Positions 1 through 11,100 are shown, counted from the first letter of the stretch. The stretch is DNA of 64,000 nucleotides from an uncultured Prevotella sp. (GCA_934202525.1 CAKPYB010000013.1:23575-87574); one strand, 5' to 3'. Notes: a model not told the origin generated them from the letters alone. A program made the numbers and translations.

Positions 1-930
1 ATCGGCTGAAATCATGAACGCACGCTCTACTGCCTGATAATAAGCCTCTTCTGCATGGCTCTGTGCCAGGGCGATGCGCTGGAGCATATAAGAAAGGAAT
101 GGACTTCCGGCTCCCTGCTTGGTCTGAGACCCTGTTTCTTCATTGTCGAAGATGGCAAGAACCTGGGTGGTATCATTGGCATCTGATGCAATCATCGCCT
201 CTACACCAGCCCAGCACATAGACAGGTCGTCGAGTCTGCCTGAAGAGATAAACTCATCGTGTACACCAAAGGTGCAGGCTGGAGTGGCATCAGCCAGATA
301 GAGATCGAAGTCGAGGATATCCTCTTTCTGGATATTCAGTTCGTCGGTTATCACATTCATCAGGAGGTTACCCTTTTCCAGTTCATCGTTGATGATGCCG
401 AGGATAGGGAGCACATCCTTCTGCTTGCTCAACTTCACGCCATCGTTCACCTGACGGTTGAAATGGATGGCGAGATTGCTGATCTGCAGCAATGGGCGCT
501 TCACATGAAGGAGGAGTGTCTGAGGATTCATCGCGTCCTCGCCCTTCACGATGACTCTACCTGCCAAGGTCAAAGGACGGTCGAACCAGGTTGACATGAT
601 AGGACCACCATAAACTTCGGTGTTCAGTTTCACGATACCGCCCTCGCAGAGCATCTCAGCATTTGGCTTGATGCGGAAGGTAGGGGAGTCGCAGTGGGCG
701 CAGATCATGTGGAAACCGGCATCTGCCAAAGGCTTCTTTCCGATTTGGAAGGCGTAGATGGAAGAGTCGTTCTTGGTAACAAAGAACTTGTCACCCGCCT
801 CAATCTTGCCCAATGGATCCTGTGGGTTCATACGTCGGAACCCGTTCTTCTCCAATTCCCTGGAGATATTCTTTACTGCCAGGAAATTCACTGGCGATGC
901 GTCTAGAAAGGATAATAATCTTTTGATCAT
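1..930 (-). CDS. M18-family aminopeptidase (3' end outside window)
   Basis: This is a zinc metallo-aminopeptidase of the M18 (aspartyl aminopeptidase-like) family that removes N-terminal residues from peptides in the cytoplasm. I translated the minus strand: the reading frame is open from the ATG at 930 to base 1, giving the first 310 residues, and an in-frame TAG lies two codons upstream of the ATG. Metal-site motifs of the family are visible: AHCDSP (His79, Asp81), the acidic pair at Asp234-Asp235 in RLDDLSMCW, and FDNEETGS with Glu264-Glu265. The family is usually about 430-470 residues, so roughly a third is missing because the window ends. It is transcribed divergently from rmuC. Family assignment is firm; substrate preference is not visible. 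Confidence 0.9.
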   Translation of the reverse strand, partial: MIKRLLSFLDASPVNFLAVKNISRELEKNGFRRMNPQDPLGKIEAGDKFFVTKNDSSIYAFQIGKKPLADAGFHMICAHCDSPTFRIKPNAEMLCEGGIVKLNTEVYGGPIMSTWFDRPLTLAGRVIVKGEDAMNPQTLLLHVKRPLLQISNLAIHFNRQVNDGVKLSKQKDVLPILGIINDELEKGNLLMNVITDELNIQKEDILDFDLYLADATPACTFGVHDEFISSGRLDDLSMCWAGVEAMIASDANDTTQVLAIFDNEETGSQTKQGAGSPFLSYMLQRIALAQSHAEEAYYQAVERAFMISAD

Positions 931-957
931 AGTCTATATCTTTATATTAATATGATG

Positions 958-965
958 CAAAGATA
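958..965 (-). promoter_or_regulatory. -7 box (TATCTTTG) for the M18 aminopeptidase
   Basis: The minus strand reads TATCTTTG, which fits the Bacteroidota -7 consensus TAnnTTTG, 28 bases before the aminopeptidase ATG. No clear TTTG -33 box is seen at the usual distance. Confidence 0.5.
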
Positions 966-1045
966 ATGCAAATTTTTCATTTAATCTCATATTTCTACCT
1001 GTTTTTTCCATAATAGTTAAATATCTACAAGAATCCCCCATGATG

Positions 1046-1077
1046 TTTGGTGTTATGTTTTGAAATCATTACTTTTG
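1046..1077 (+). promoter_or_regulatory. Promoter for rmuC and the downstream hybrid regulator
   Basis: A TTTG -33 box (1046-1049) and a TACTTTTG -7 box (1070-1077) are separated by 20 bases, a good match to the Bacteroidota primary sigma consensus. The start codon of rmuC follows 48 bases later. The regulator gene lies two bases behind rmuC with no promoter between them, so this promoter probably drives both. Confidence 0.65.
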
Positions 1078-1125
1078 CAAAACATATTTTGTGCAGATTT
1101 ACAGAATCATTCAAAACAAAGATAA

Positions 1126-2487
1126 ATGGAAATAGTAATTGGAATCATCATAGGGCTTGCCATCGGATTCTTCGTGGGGAAACTGATGGAAGCAAAAAGT
1201 GCGGGAGAAGAGAAAACCCAGCTCGTAGCGAAGACGCAGGTGCTCCAGGCAAATGTAGAACAGATTAAACTGCATCATGCTTCGGAGGTTCAAGGATTGA
1301 AAGAATCTCATGCTTCTGAGGTTCAATCCATGAAATCTCAAATGGAGAACGAGCGGCTGTATGCGGCAAAACTCAGGGCGGAAAGCGACCAGCAGTGGGC
1401 ACAGAAACTCGAGAGTCTGAAGCAGGAAATGCAGCGAATGACGATAGAACAGCAGAAGGTGGCGGCTGAGCAGCTGGCTGCCAAGCAGTCGGCTCTGCAG
1501 GAAAACAACCGTCTGCAGATGAATGAACTCCTGAAACCTATCAAGGAACAGTTTGCTGATTTCAAGAAATCGGTAGAGGAGAGCAAGACCCAGAACGAGG
1601 TGAACAAGAAGGAACTGCAGAACACCTTCGAGGCTACGATGAAACTCTTCCAGCAGGAACAGCAGCAGGCTGTACTGAACCTGAAGGAGCAGACCGAGAA
1701 GATTGGCTCCGATGCTGCCAACCTGACCAAGGCATTGAAGGGCGACAGCAAGATGCAGGGCGATTGGGGCGAGATGGTGCTGGAAACCATCCTGGAGAAC
1801 AGCGGACTTCGTAGGGATGAAGAATTCTTCATTCAGGAAAATACGAAAGATGAAGAGGGAAAGAACTATCGCCCGGATGTCATCGTCCGCTTCCCGGAAG
1901 GCAGAAGTGTGGTCATCGATTCCAAGGTTTCGCTTACCGCCTATTCTGATGCGCTGGCTGCTGAAGATGAGGCAGAACAGGAGCGCCTGATGAAGGCTCA
2001 TGCGCTGAGTGTACGAAAACATATCGACGAACTGGCTGCCAAAGACTATTCCAAACTGGTGGATGATGCCATCGGCTTCGTACTGATGTTCATCCCTAAC
2101 GAGACCAGTTATATCGCAGCGATGAAGCAGCAGCCGGATCTCAGCCGCTATGCTTATCAGAAGAAGATTATCATCATCTCGCCAAGCAATCTGCTCATGG
2201 CACTCCAGCTGGCGTATAATCTCTGGCAGTACGACCGCCAGAACAAGAATGTGGAGAAAATCGTGAAGACGGCAGCCGACTTATATGATAAGGTAGCGAC
2301 TTTCGAAGATACCTTCCTGGGCATTGGCGATTTGATAACCCGCCTCTCCGGAACCTTCGATAAGGCAAGGAAGCAGCTTTACGATGGAAGCGGCAATGTG
2401 ATGCGCAGGGTGGAGAGCTTGAAAGGTCTCGGCGTAACGCCGAAGAAGCAAATCAAGGGACTGGAAGAAATTAATACATTAGACTGA
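1126..2487 (+). CDS. rmuC: DNA recombination protein RmuC
   Basis: RmuC is a membrane-anchored protein with a nuclease-like fold that limits recombination at inverted repeats; its biochemical activity is poorly defined. The 453-residue product starts with one membrane helix (about residues 2-18), continues with a long Gln/Glu/Lys-rich coiled coil (about 20-200), and ends in the conserved RmuC domain (about 200-430) with the motifs KMQGDWGEMVLE, YRPDVIVRFPEGRSVVIDSKVSL and PSNLLMALQLAYNLWQ. Within the coiled coil, HASEVQ occurs twice, 11 residues apart. The stop codon is two bases before the ATG of the hybrid regulator, so they are very likely co-transcribed although no functional link is known. 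Confidence 0.95.
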   Translation: MEIVIGIIIGLAIGFFVGKLMEAKSAGEEKTQLVAKTQVLQANVEQIKLHHASEVQGLKESHASEVQSMKSQMENERLYAAKLRAESDQQWAQKLESLKQEMQRMTIEQQKVAAEQLAAKQSALQENNRLQMNELLKPIKEQFADFKKSVEESKTQNEVNKKELQNTFEATMKLFQQEQQQAVLNLKEQTEKIGSDAANLTKALKGDSKMQGDWGEMVLETILENSGLRRDEEFFIQENTKDEEGKNYRPDVIVRFPEGRSVVIDSKVSLTAYSDALAAEDEAEQERLMKAHALSVRKHIDELAAKDYSKLVDDAIGFVLMFIPNETSYIAAMKQQPDLSRYAYQKKIIIISPSNLLMALQLAYNLWQYDRQNKNVEKIVKTAADLYDKVATFEDTFLGIGDLITRLSGTFDKARKQLYDGSGNVMRRVESLKGLGVTPKKQIKGLEEINTLD

Positions 2488-2489
2488 TC

Positions 2490-5400
2490 ATGAAAAATAA
2501 AGGCTTATCATATTTTCTAAGAATGCAGGTTGGTTTCCTGTGGCTCTTGTGCATGGTGCTGTGTTCACAGCTCCATGCTCAGGAACATTTGACCCGCAAT
2601 ATGCTGATGTTATCGAATCTCAATACGGACAATGGACTCTCCAGTGCCCGTGTGTATTCGATAGTTGAGGCTGAGGATGGTGCTATGTGGATCAGTACCA
2701 AGCGAGGCGTTGACAGGTACAATGGTCAACAGGTAAGGAACTATACCTTGGCTACGGATATGCAGTTTAGTGATGCCAGTGGCAGAAACATCAAGTTGAC
2801 TAAGGATAGCCAACAGCATATCTATGCCTATGATAATAAAGGAAAGATCTATATATATAATAAGGTGAAAGACACATTCCAACTCCAGGTCAATCTGCTG
2901 AATGTGCTTGGAGGAAGTGTGGTGCTCAATGACTTGTTGGTTGATGACAAGGGATGCTTTTGGATGGCATTGGATAGGGGCGTGTATATGATGGCTCCTC
3001 AATCTATTGCTGGTAGCAAAGACCAAACAGCCCCTAGTTCGCCGAACAAAGGAAAATACATTCTGAAGAACACGTATGTCAATCATATCCGATTCATCGG
3101 CAAACGGTTATTGATAGGTTCTTCTTCGGGAGTCTTCGCCTATTCACCGAATGCTGCCCAGCCTCGATTGCTTTTGCGAGGGTATTCCGTGCTTTCGTCT
3201 TATCACGACGTGAAGGCTCATCAGATATGGTTGGGAACTTTCCATCGTGGCATTCTCTTGCTCGATGACAGAACCTGGAAGCCATTGTCTTCTCTTACGC
3301 AATTCTCATCTTTATCAGATATTCCGCTCATCCCTGTTCGTTCCATTATCCCCTACGATGCAGCCACCATCTTGATGGCGGTGGATGGAGCAGGTGTCTA
3401 TGCCTACGACAAGAAGACTTATAAGACGAATCTACTTTTGAATACGGATGGCAGACCGGAGAATGTATTGCATGGCAATGGCGTCTATGCCCTTTGCAAG
3501 GACCATCTTGGCGACCTTTGGATGGGCTCCTATTCGGGAGGTGTGGATATGGCTATTCCGATGGAGCATACCTTGGAGTTTGTGCGCCATGAGTATCTCA
3601 ACAGCCAGTCGCTTATCAATAATGGTGTGAACGATGTCATGCAGAGCGTGGATGCACAGGGCTGCAATAGCAAGATATGGTATGCTACCGACAAGGGGGT
3701 GAGCATCTATGACGAGCAAACCCATCAGTGGCATCATGCCCTATATAATAAGGTGGTGCTTACCCTTTGTCAGACAGCCGACGGCAAGGTCTTGGCGGGA
3801 ACCTATGGTGATGGCATCTTTCTGGTTCATGCTGATGGAACCAGTAGTCGGGCTTACTCTGTGTCGAATGGCAAGTTAAAGACCGACTATGTATATAGCA
3901 TATTCAAAGATAGCGAAGGAGGCTTGTGGATAGGTTGCTTGGATGGAGACTTGGTACATATCCCCTCATCATTAGAAAAGAATGGAAATGTGGATAACTC
4001 TGTTAACTACTTGCCAATCAATGAGGTTCAGAGTATCGTGGAGTCTCCAGACAAGAAGAGTATTGCGGTGGGAACGACCCATGGATGTTATCGTATCGAC
4101 AAGCGAAACCTTCGTGTCAGCAGATTCTTCTATCCGTCGGAATTTCCTACTTTCGATTATAATTTCTTTGTCAATGCGATGGCTTTTCAGGATGCACGGC
4201 ATATCTGGATTGCCACCGATGGAGGAGGCTTGTATCTCTACGATTGGCAGAAGCATCAGCTCAAGAACTATACTACCTCCGAGTCTTTGCCTTCCAACAC
4301 CGTCTATGCCTTGGTCAAGACTCCAATTGGCAAGGTTTGGATGAGTACCGACAAGGGACTGGCTTTTATCGATCATGGAAAGGTGACCAATCTCAACTTC
4401 TTCAAGGGATTGGAGCGGGAGTACAGGCGTATGGCTGTGGTCCGAACCCAAGACGGACGAATGATATTCGGAAGCAGTGAAGGGGCCGTGGTCTTAGCAT
4501 CCAAGTTTGCCAAGGGATTGAACTACAAGGCTCCTCTTCATATCACGGGTGTTGAGGTCGAAGGGAAAACTTTCGATGAGGCTGACCAGCTGGAAGATTG
4601 GCATGCAGAACTCTTCGAGATGTTGCAAGAAGGCAAGATGAGTTTCTCTCATGATGAGAATACCATCATCGTGCATTTCGAGAGCATCAACTATCCGTAT
4701 CAGCACGATATCCAGTATCAGTATTATCTGGAGGGGTACGACCATCAGTGGAGTGTGCCTTCTGCCTATCAGCAGGTTCGTTTCGCCAACTTGCCTCCTG
4801 GCAGTTACACCCTGCATGTCAAGGCAATGGGTAGGAGTAACGGACGCATATTGGGAGAATCCACCTTGCGCATTCATATCGCCCAACCATGGTGGAACTC
4901 TTGGTGGGCATGGATTGTCTATCTCTGTATCTTAGGTGCTATAGTCTATTTCGGCTGGGATTACTACAGAGAGCGTTTGCATCGCAAGTACTATGATGAA
5001 AAGATCAACTTCTTTGTGAATACCGCCCATAACATCCGTACCCCTTTGAGTCTGGTGCTGGCTCCTCTTGCCGACTTGGCGAAGGATACTACACTGAGCG
5101 ATAAGAGCCGAAAGTTCTTGGAGATGGCACTGCGTAATGGTGACAAGCTTCTGAGAATGGTGACCGAGTTGCTTGATTTCCAGAAAATAGCCGTAGCGAA
5201 GACACAAGTCCACCTGCAGAATGTGGAGCTGTCTGTCCTCTTGCGTCAGCAGGTGGATAAGTTCCAGATGTCAGCTCGGGAGAAACATATCAGTCTTCGG
5301 TTGGCAACCTGTGGACAGCATACCTTTTCTACCGATCTTTCTATGATGGATTTGATATTCGAGAATCTGCTCTCCAATGCCGTAAAATATACGCAGGTGG

Positions 5401-6641
5401 GTGGAACCATCACCGTCTCTGCTTCGCTCGATGAGGTTGCCAGGCAAGTCTGCATCCAGGTAAGTGATACCGGCATTGGTATCCCGAAAACTGAGGTCAA
5501 GAATATCTTCCAGAGTTTCTTCCGTGCTTCTAATGCGGTCAACTCTCATGAGATGGGCAGTGGCTTGGGCTTGATGCTCACTCGCCAGCTTGTGCAGAAA
5601 TTGGGAGGAAAGTTAACGTTCGAGAGCGAGGAAGGCAAGGGAACTACTTTCTTGATTGTATTGCCTGATAACGGAAATGTTGATGTTTCCGTTTCTTCCA
5701 AGCCATTAAGTCTGCCGGAAACTTCAGATAACTCCGTGTCTGCCGATGAAAAAATAAAATCAAAGGAATCACTTAAGGACACACTCCTTTTTGTCGATGA
5801 CAACGAAGACCTCCGCCAATACATCCGTATGGCTTTCGCCGACCAATACCATGTGGTGGATGTGGAGAGTGGCGAGGCTGCCTTGAAGTATCTGTCTGAG
5901 AATGGTGAGTGCGACATCGTGGTATCCGATGTGATGATGCCGGGTATGCAGGGTGACGAACTCTGCCGTCGCATCAAGGAAAACAAGGAGACCAGTTGGC
6001 TGCCTGTCATCCTCCTGACAGCGAAGGCTGGTCGCGATTTCATGATAGAAGGTCTAGACCTTGGAGCAGACGATTACATAGCCAAACCATTCGACTCTGC
6101 CATCCTTGCCAGCAAGATTGCGAGCATGTTGAAGAACCGCCGCCGTCTGAGTCAATACTATATGGAGCAAAGTCTCGCCATCGTCAGAGGAGAGGACTCT
6201 GGGCAATCGTCTCAAAAGAGCCTGTTGCCAAGCGAACCTTCCGGGCCATCTGTGCCTTCCGATGAAATGAATAAATCATCTGATGAAACGAATAAATCAT
6301 CTGATGAAAAAGAACCGGATTTGGATTCGATAGACCAGGCTTTCGTTGAGAAAGCAACCCGTCTCGTCCTCGATAACCTGAGTGACACCGGCTTCACCAT
6401 CGACCTCCTTTGCCGGGAGATGGCGATGAGCCGTACCCTCTTTTATGGCAAGTTGAAGACTCTGACGGGGCAAGGACCGCAAGACTTCATGCGACTCATC
6501 CGTTTGGAGCAGGCAGCCCAGTATCTGAAGCAAGGCGATAGCGTCTTGGATGTCTCCGTGAAGACTGGATTTGTAAACGTAAAGTACTTCAGTACAGTCT
6601 TCAAGAAGCATTTCGGGGTGTCACCGAGTAAGTATGAATAA
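2490..6641 (+). CDS. Hybrid two-component system regulator of the adjacent PUL
   Basis: This single protein (1383 residues) senses a glycan fragment in the periplasm and switches on the neighbouring PUL. Order of parts: signal peptide (about 1-30, ending LHAQ); two beta-propellers of two-component-regulator repeats (about 40-690, repeated patterns such as DGAMWISTKRGV and GDLWMGSYSGG); a Y_Y_Y domain (about 735-795); one membrane helix (about 806-828); a histidine kinase with H-box TAHNIRTPLSL (phospho-acceptor His847) and ATPase boxes DTGIGIP and GSGLGL; a receiver domain (about 1097-1210, Asp1147 in VSDVMMPG); and an AraC-type DNA-binding domain (about 1290-1383). The linker before the DNA-binding domain contains tandem repeats of NKSSDE. 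It lies immediately upstream of the GH5-SusCD genes, with a terminator between. Confidence 0.96.
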   Translation: MKNKGLSYFLRMQVGFLWLLCMVLCSQLHAQEHLTRNMLMLSNLNTDNGLSSARVYSIVEAEDGAMWISTKRGVDRYNGQQVRNYTLATDMQFSDASGRNIKLTKDSQQHIYAYDNKGKIYIYNKVKDTFQLQVNLLNVLGGSVVLNDLLVDDKGCFWMALDRGVYMMAPQSIAGSKDQTAPSSPNKGKYILKNTYVNHIRFIGKRLLIGSSSGVFAYSPNAAQPRLLLRGYSVLSSYHDVKAHQIWLGTFHRGILLLDDRTWKPLSSLTQFSSLSDIPLIPVRSIIPYDAATILMAVDGAGVYAYDKKTYKTNLLLNTDGRPENVLHGNGVYALCKDHLGDLWMGSYSGGVDMAIPMEHTLEFVRHEYLNSQSLINNGVNDVMQSVDAQGCNSKIWYATDKGVSIYDEQTHQWHHALYNKVVLTLCQTADGKVLAGTYGDGIFLVHADGTSSRAYSVSNGKLKTDYVYSIFKDSEGGLWIGCLDGDLVHIPSSLEKNGNVDNSVNYLPINEVQSIVESPDKKSIAVGTTHGCYRIDKRNLRVSRFFYPSEFPTFDYNFFVNAMAFQDARHIWIATDGGGLYLYDWQKHQLKNYTTSESLPSNTVYALVKTPIGKVWMSTDKGLAFIDHGKVTNLNFFKGLEREYRRMAVVRTQDGRMIFGSSEGAVVLASKFAKGLNYKAPLHITGVEVEGKTFDEADQLEDWHAELFEMLQEGKMSFSHDENTIIVHFESINYPYQHDIQYQYYLEGYDHQWSVPSAYQQVRFANLPPGSYTLHVKAMGRSNGRILGESTLRIHIAQPWWNSWWAWIVYLCILGAIVYFGWDYYRERLHRKYYDEKINFFVNTAHNIRTPLSLVLAPLADLAKDTTLSDKSRKFLEMALRNGDKLLRMVTELLDFQKIAVAKTQVHLQNVELSVLLRQQVDKFQMSAREKHISLRLATCGQHTFSTDLSMMDLIFENLLSNAVKYTQVGGTITVSASLDEVARQVCIQVSDTGIGIPKTEVKNIFQSFFRASNAVNSHEMGSGLGLMLTRQLVQKLGGKLTFESEEGKGTTFLIVLPDNGNVDVSVSSKPLSLPETSDNSVSADEKIKSKESLKDTLLFVDDNEDLRQYIRMAFADQYHVVDVESGEAALKYLSENGECDIVVSDVMMPGMQGDELCRRIKENKETSWLPVILLTAKAGRDFMIEGLDLGADDYIAKPFDSAILASKIASMLKNRRRLSQYYMEQSLAIVRGEDSGQSSQKSLLPSEPSGPSVPSDEMNKSSDETNKSSDEKEPDLDSIDQAFVEKATRLVLDNLSDTGFTIDLLCREMAMSRTLFYGKLKTLTGQGPQDFMRLIRLEQAAQYLKQGDSVLDVSVKTGFVNVKYFSTVFKKHFGVSPSKYE

Positions 6642-6716
6642 AATGAGCAATGTAAATTGCTGGTAAAGAAAGATGGATTATTACTGATTGATATTCAATT
6701 AGTTATATATAAATGT

Positions 6717-6759
6717 AAGGTTTCAGACCTGGCGATAAGTCAGATTTGAAACCTTTTTT
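6717..6759 (+). terminator. Intrinsic terminator after the hybrid regulator
   Basis: AAGGTTTCA (6717-6725) pairs perfectly with TGAAACCTT (6747-6755) and is followed by a short T run. It separates regulator transcription from the PUL operon. Confidence 0.75.
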
Positions 6760-6794
6760 GTTTGCATTCTAACCTGGTTTTTCTCCCTTTTCTG

Positions 6795-6802
6795 TACTTT
6801 TG
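6795..6802 (+). promoter_or_regulatory. -7 box for the GH5-SusCD operon
   Basis: TACTTTTG fits the Bacteroidota -7 consensus and lies 82 bases before the GH5 start. There is no good TTTG at the -33 distance, as expected for a promoter that needs an activator such as the adjacent hybrid regulator. The activation is inferred. Confidence 0.55.
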
Positions 6803-6884
6803 CAGCCGAGTTCTAACAGCAACTCGCAATGAATAAACAATTAAGCATAAACAACAACTCTAAACTAGGTTTAAAAATTTAATA

Positions 6885-8099
6885 ATGAAAAGGAACTTTT
6901 TAAAAATCTGCTTGCTATTTGCAAGTATGTTTACTGCATTTTCTTGCAGTGCTAGTCCTTCTGTGGTGTATACGCCTGATACAAGTGAATCGATTCCTAC
7001 CGCCCAGCAATGGAACAAGGATGTTGTAGGTTGGAATCTCGGCAATGAATTCGAGTGCTCAGCTCCTGGACAGGACGGTGAGTCGATGCAGATTGGCAAC
7101 CCTGATGGTTCCATCCATGCAGAGACTGCTTGGGGTAATCCCGTTGTTACCAAGAAGATGATATTAGCCGTGAAGAAGGCTGGTTTCAATGCCATCCGTA
7201 TTCCAATCCGTTGGCAGTGCCACATTACCAACGCTCAGGCGATGAGCATCGACAAGGCTTGGATTGCTCGTATCAAGGAGGTAGTGGGCTGGTGTCTTGA
7301 CAACGATTTGAAGGTTATCATCAATGTGCATCATGAAAAATGGCTCGAAGGTCGTCCTACCTATCAATATAAGAATGAAAACTGTCAGAAGCTTGCGCTC
7401 CTCTGGATGAATATAGCCTCTGAGTTTGCCCATTATGACAGTCGTTTGGCTTTCGCCGGTACCAATGAGGTTCACATCAGGGACAACTGGGACAAGCCTA
7501 CTGCCGAGAACCTCGCAGTGCAGAATGCTTACAATCAGATATTCGTGGATGTGGTTCGTGCCACAGGCGGTAACAATGCCAAGCGTCACCTCATCTTGCA
7601 GACTTATGTTTGCAACCCTTGGTTTGGCATCGAGAATGGAGATTTCATCATTCCGAAGGATGCCGAAGGCAATGGCTACAACTATATGAGTGTGGAATTC
7701 CACTACTATCAGCCATGGAGCTACGCCGGTGATTGCACCTACGATTACTGGGGTGATGCCTACAAGAATGCTGGCAAGATACCTGCTGAAAACGAAAAGA
7801 CGATGACGGACTTCTTTGATAAGGCGGTGAATACCTGGAGCAACAAAGGACTGGGTATTGTAATAGGAGAGTGGGGAGTAACCGATCACTATAAGTCAAA
7901 CTCAGAGAAAGTGCATGAAAACATGACCTACTACTGTAAGTTCTTGACTACGGAGGCTCGCAAACGAGGTTTCTCTACTTTTGTTTGGGACAACAACCAC
8001 TTCGGCAACGGCTCTGAGAAGTATGGTATCTTCGACCGTTTCAAGAGTATGAAGGTGAATGCTCCTTGGATTCTTGAAGGAATCTTTGGGAAGAAATAA
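6885..8099 (+). CDS. GH5-family endo-beta-glucanase lipoprotein
   Basis: A retaining endo-glycosidase that should cut a beta-linked glucan backbone. The 404-residue protein has a lipoprotein signal (FTAFSC, lipid Cys21) and a GH5 barrel. Landmarks are GWNLGNEFE, ETAWGNP, AGFNAIRIPIRWQ, the acid/base in GTNEVH (Glu195), the nucleophile in VIGEWG (Glu329) and the closing FVWDNNHFGNGSEKYGIFDR. The ETAWGNP and closing motifs resemble subfamily GH5_4 (lichenan, xyloglucan or cellulose endoglucanases); this subfamily call is inference. It is the first gene of the PUL, 32 bases before susC, and its anchor suggests the outer membrane. The residues after Cys21 (SASP) lack the acidic surface-export signature seen in the SusD and binding-protein partners, so which leaflet it faces is open. 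Confidence 0.92.
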   Translation: MKRNFLKICLLFASMFTAFSCSASPSVVYTPDTSESIPTAQQWNKDVVGWNLGNEFECSAPGQDGESMQIGNPDGSIHAETAWGNPVVTKKMILAVKKAGFNAIRIPIRWQCHITNAQAMSIDKAWIARIKEVVGWCLDNDLKVIINVHHEKWLEGRPTYQYKNENCQKLALLWMNIASEFAHYDSRLAFAGTNEVHIRDNWDKPTAENLAVQNAYNQIFVDVVRATGGNNAKRHLILQTYVCNPWFGIENGDFIIPKDAEGNGYNYMSVEFHYYQPWSYAGDCTYDYWGDAYKNAGKIPAENEKTMTDFFDKAVNTWSNKGLGIVIGEWGVTDHYKSNSEKVHENMTYYCKFLTTEARKRGFSTFVWDNNHFGNGSEKYGIFDRFKSMKVNAPWILEGIFGKK

Positions 8100-8131
8100 G
8101 TAATTATTAAACTAAAAACAAAATATCAATT

Positions 8132-11100
8132 ATGAGAAAGAAAACTATGTTTCTCGGCCTGCTCGGTGCAGGTTTGATGTGGATGCCTGCTTCTGTCATC
8201 CTCGCTGCCCAAATGAACAATGCAGCGATGAGCGTTCAGCAGAACCAAGGCATCAAGGGTACTGTGGTGGATGCTACTGGCGAAACCTTGATTGGTGCTA
8301 GCGTGAAGGTGGCTGGTACAACCAACGGTGCCGTTACCGATATAGATGGTAACTTTACGTTGAACTGCAAGCCTGGAGCAACGCTCGAAGTGAGCTATAT
8401 CGGTTACAAGACGATGACCGTGAAAGCTGCTAATGGCATGAAAATCACGATGCAAGAGGATGGTAAGGCCTTGAATGAGGTCGTTGTTACCGCCCTTGGT
8501 ATCAAGCGCGACCGCAAGGCTTTGGGCTATGGCTTGGAGGAGGTTAAAGGTGAGGAACTTACCAAGGCGAAGGAAACCAACGTCATCAACTCTCTTTCTG
8601 GTAAGGTGGCTGGTCTCGTTGTGCAGAACACCGCTGGCGGTGCTTCTGGTTCTACCCGCGTGCTCCTTCGTGGTAATACAGAAATGGCAGGCAACAACCA
8701 GCCTCTCTACGTGGTGGATGGTGTGCCTTTGGATAATACAAACTTTGGCAGTGCTGGTGAAAGTGGTGGTTATGATTTGGGTGATGGAATCTCTGCCATC
8801 AACCCTGATGATATCGAGACGATGACCGTATTGAAAGGCCCTGCTGCCTCTGCCCTCTATGGTAGCCGTGCTTCCCACGGTGTTATCTTGATTACGACCA
8901 AGAAGGCGGAGAAGGACAAGGTGGCTGTAGAATATAATGGCTCTTTCACCATCGATACCCAGTTGGCTAAGTGGAACGACATCCAGGAAGTGTATGGTAT
9001 GGGATATGGTGGCAAGTTGCCTACTTCTAGTACTTCTGGAACCAACTCCAGTTGGGGACCTAAGGCGGATGACTTTGTTTATAAGTATTTTGATGGTCAG
9101 GAGCATGCTTTCATGATGTACCCTAATAATACTTCAGATTTCTTCCGCACTGGTTTTACCACACAGAACTCTGCCATCCTCTCAGTCAACTCTGGTAAGA
9201 CAGGTATGCGCTTTTCTGTCACTGACATGCGCAACAAGGATATTCTGCCCAACACCAATATGAGTCGTGACAACTTCAACCTTCGTGTCAATACATCAGC
9301 AGGCCCTGTGGATTTCGACTTCACTGCCAACTATACCCGTGAGGATGTAAAGAACCGTCCTGCCTTGGGTGATTCTCAGAGCAATGTAGGTAGGAACCTC
9401 ATGACTTTGGCAGGCACTTACAACCAGGCATGGCTCAAGAACTATGAGGATGCCGATGGCAACTACCAGAATTGGAATGGTAACGACCAGTATAACAAGA
9501 ACCCATATTGGGATCTCTATAAGAACAGCAATACATCTAAGAAGGATGTGTTCCGCTTGACAGGTAAGGCAATCTGGAACATCGACAAGCACTTGAAGTT
9601 GCAGGGTACCATCGGTACAGACATCACCAACATGAACTTCGAGGACTTCATCGCCAAGACCACTCCTGGTACACCTGCAGGAAAGCTTACCGACCAAATC
9701 TTCAATAACCGCACACTGAATGCGGAGCTCCTCGCCCTCTACAACAATTCATGGGGCGACTTCGATGTCAATGCCACAGCTGGTGGTAACATCTTCAAGG
9801 TGAACAACAAGACCATTACCAACACCGGTCTCAACCAGCAGATGAATGGCATCAAGAACATCATGAACTATCAGGAGCAGAACACTCGTGAGAGCATGTA
9901 CAAGAAGCAGATTAGCTCTCTCTATGCCAGCGCAAGCATCGGCTACAAGCATACTTACTATCTGGAGGGAACCATCCGTGGCGATAAGTCATCTACGCTC
10001 CCTACCAGCAATAATACATACGTTTACCCATCTGTATCAGGTAGCTTGGTATTCTCTGAGTTCATCAAGAACAAGAAGATTATCAACTATGGTAAGGTAC
10101 GTGCATCTTGGGCTAAGGTAGGTAGCGATACCGACCCTTATCAGCTTGCACTCAACTACTCCACAGGCAAGTACAGCTATGCTGGCTATACCATCGGTAT
10201 GATTAGCAATGCTACCCAGCCAAACAAGGACTTGAAACCAACCATGACAGGCTCTTATGAGTTGGGTTTGGAGATGAAGTTCTTCAATGGTCGCTTGGGC
10301 TTGGATGCCACCTATTATAATCAGAACTCCAAGGACCAGATCTTGAGCCTTGCCTCTACCACTACTTCTGGCTACTCTTACCGCTTGGTAAATGCCGGTG
10401 AGATTCAGAATAAGGGTATCGAAATTGCCCTCAATGGTCGTCTGCTCCAGATCAAGGACTTCGGTTGGGACATGGGTGTCAACTTCTCCAAGAATACCAA
10501 CAAGGTGAAGTCGCTTGTAGATGGCATGGACTATTTCGAGTTGGCTAAAGCTACCTGGTGCAGCGTATCTGTAGGTGCCGAGGTAGGAGAGAATTATGGT
10601 GCTATCCGTGGTAAGGACTTCAAGCGCACTGCTGATGGACAGGTGATTATCAATCCAACAAGCGGTTTGCCAGAGGTTGACCAAACAGTGAAGACCATCG
10701 GTAACTCTTCTTGGGATTGGACAGGTGGTTTCTATACCACATTCTCTTACAAGAACTTCCGACTCTCTGCATCCTTCGATGTGAAGGTGGGTGCCGACAT
10801 CTATTCTATGTCTATGAACTCTGCTTATAAGACTGGTAAGGCAAAGCAGACCTTGGCTGGTCGTGATGAGTGGTATGCTTCTGAGGAAGCTCGTGAGGCT
10901 GCTGGTATGACAGATGAGCAGTGGCGTGCTGCTGGCAATGCCAAGGGCTTTGTGGCTCCAGGTGTCATCGACAATGGTGATGGAACTTATCGCCCAAACG
11001 ATATCGCAGTCAACCCAGAGACTTATTGGAAGGCTATTGCCAACAATGTGCAGAGTGCCTTTGTATATGACAACTCTTACGTGAAGTGTCGTGAGATTAC

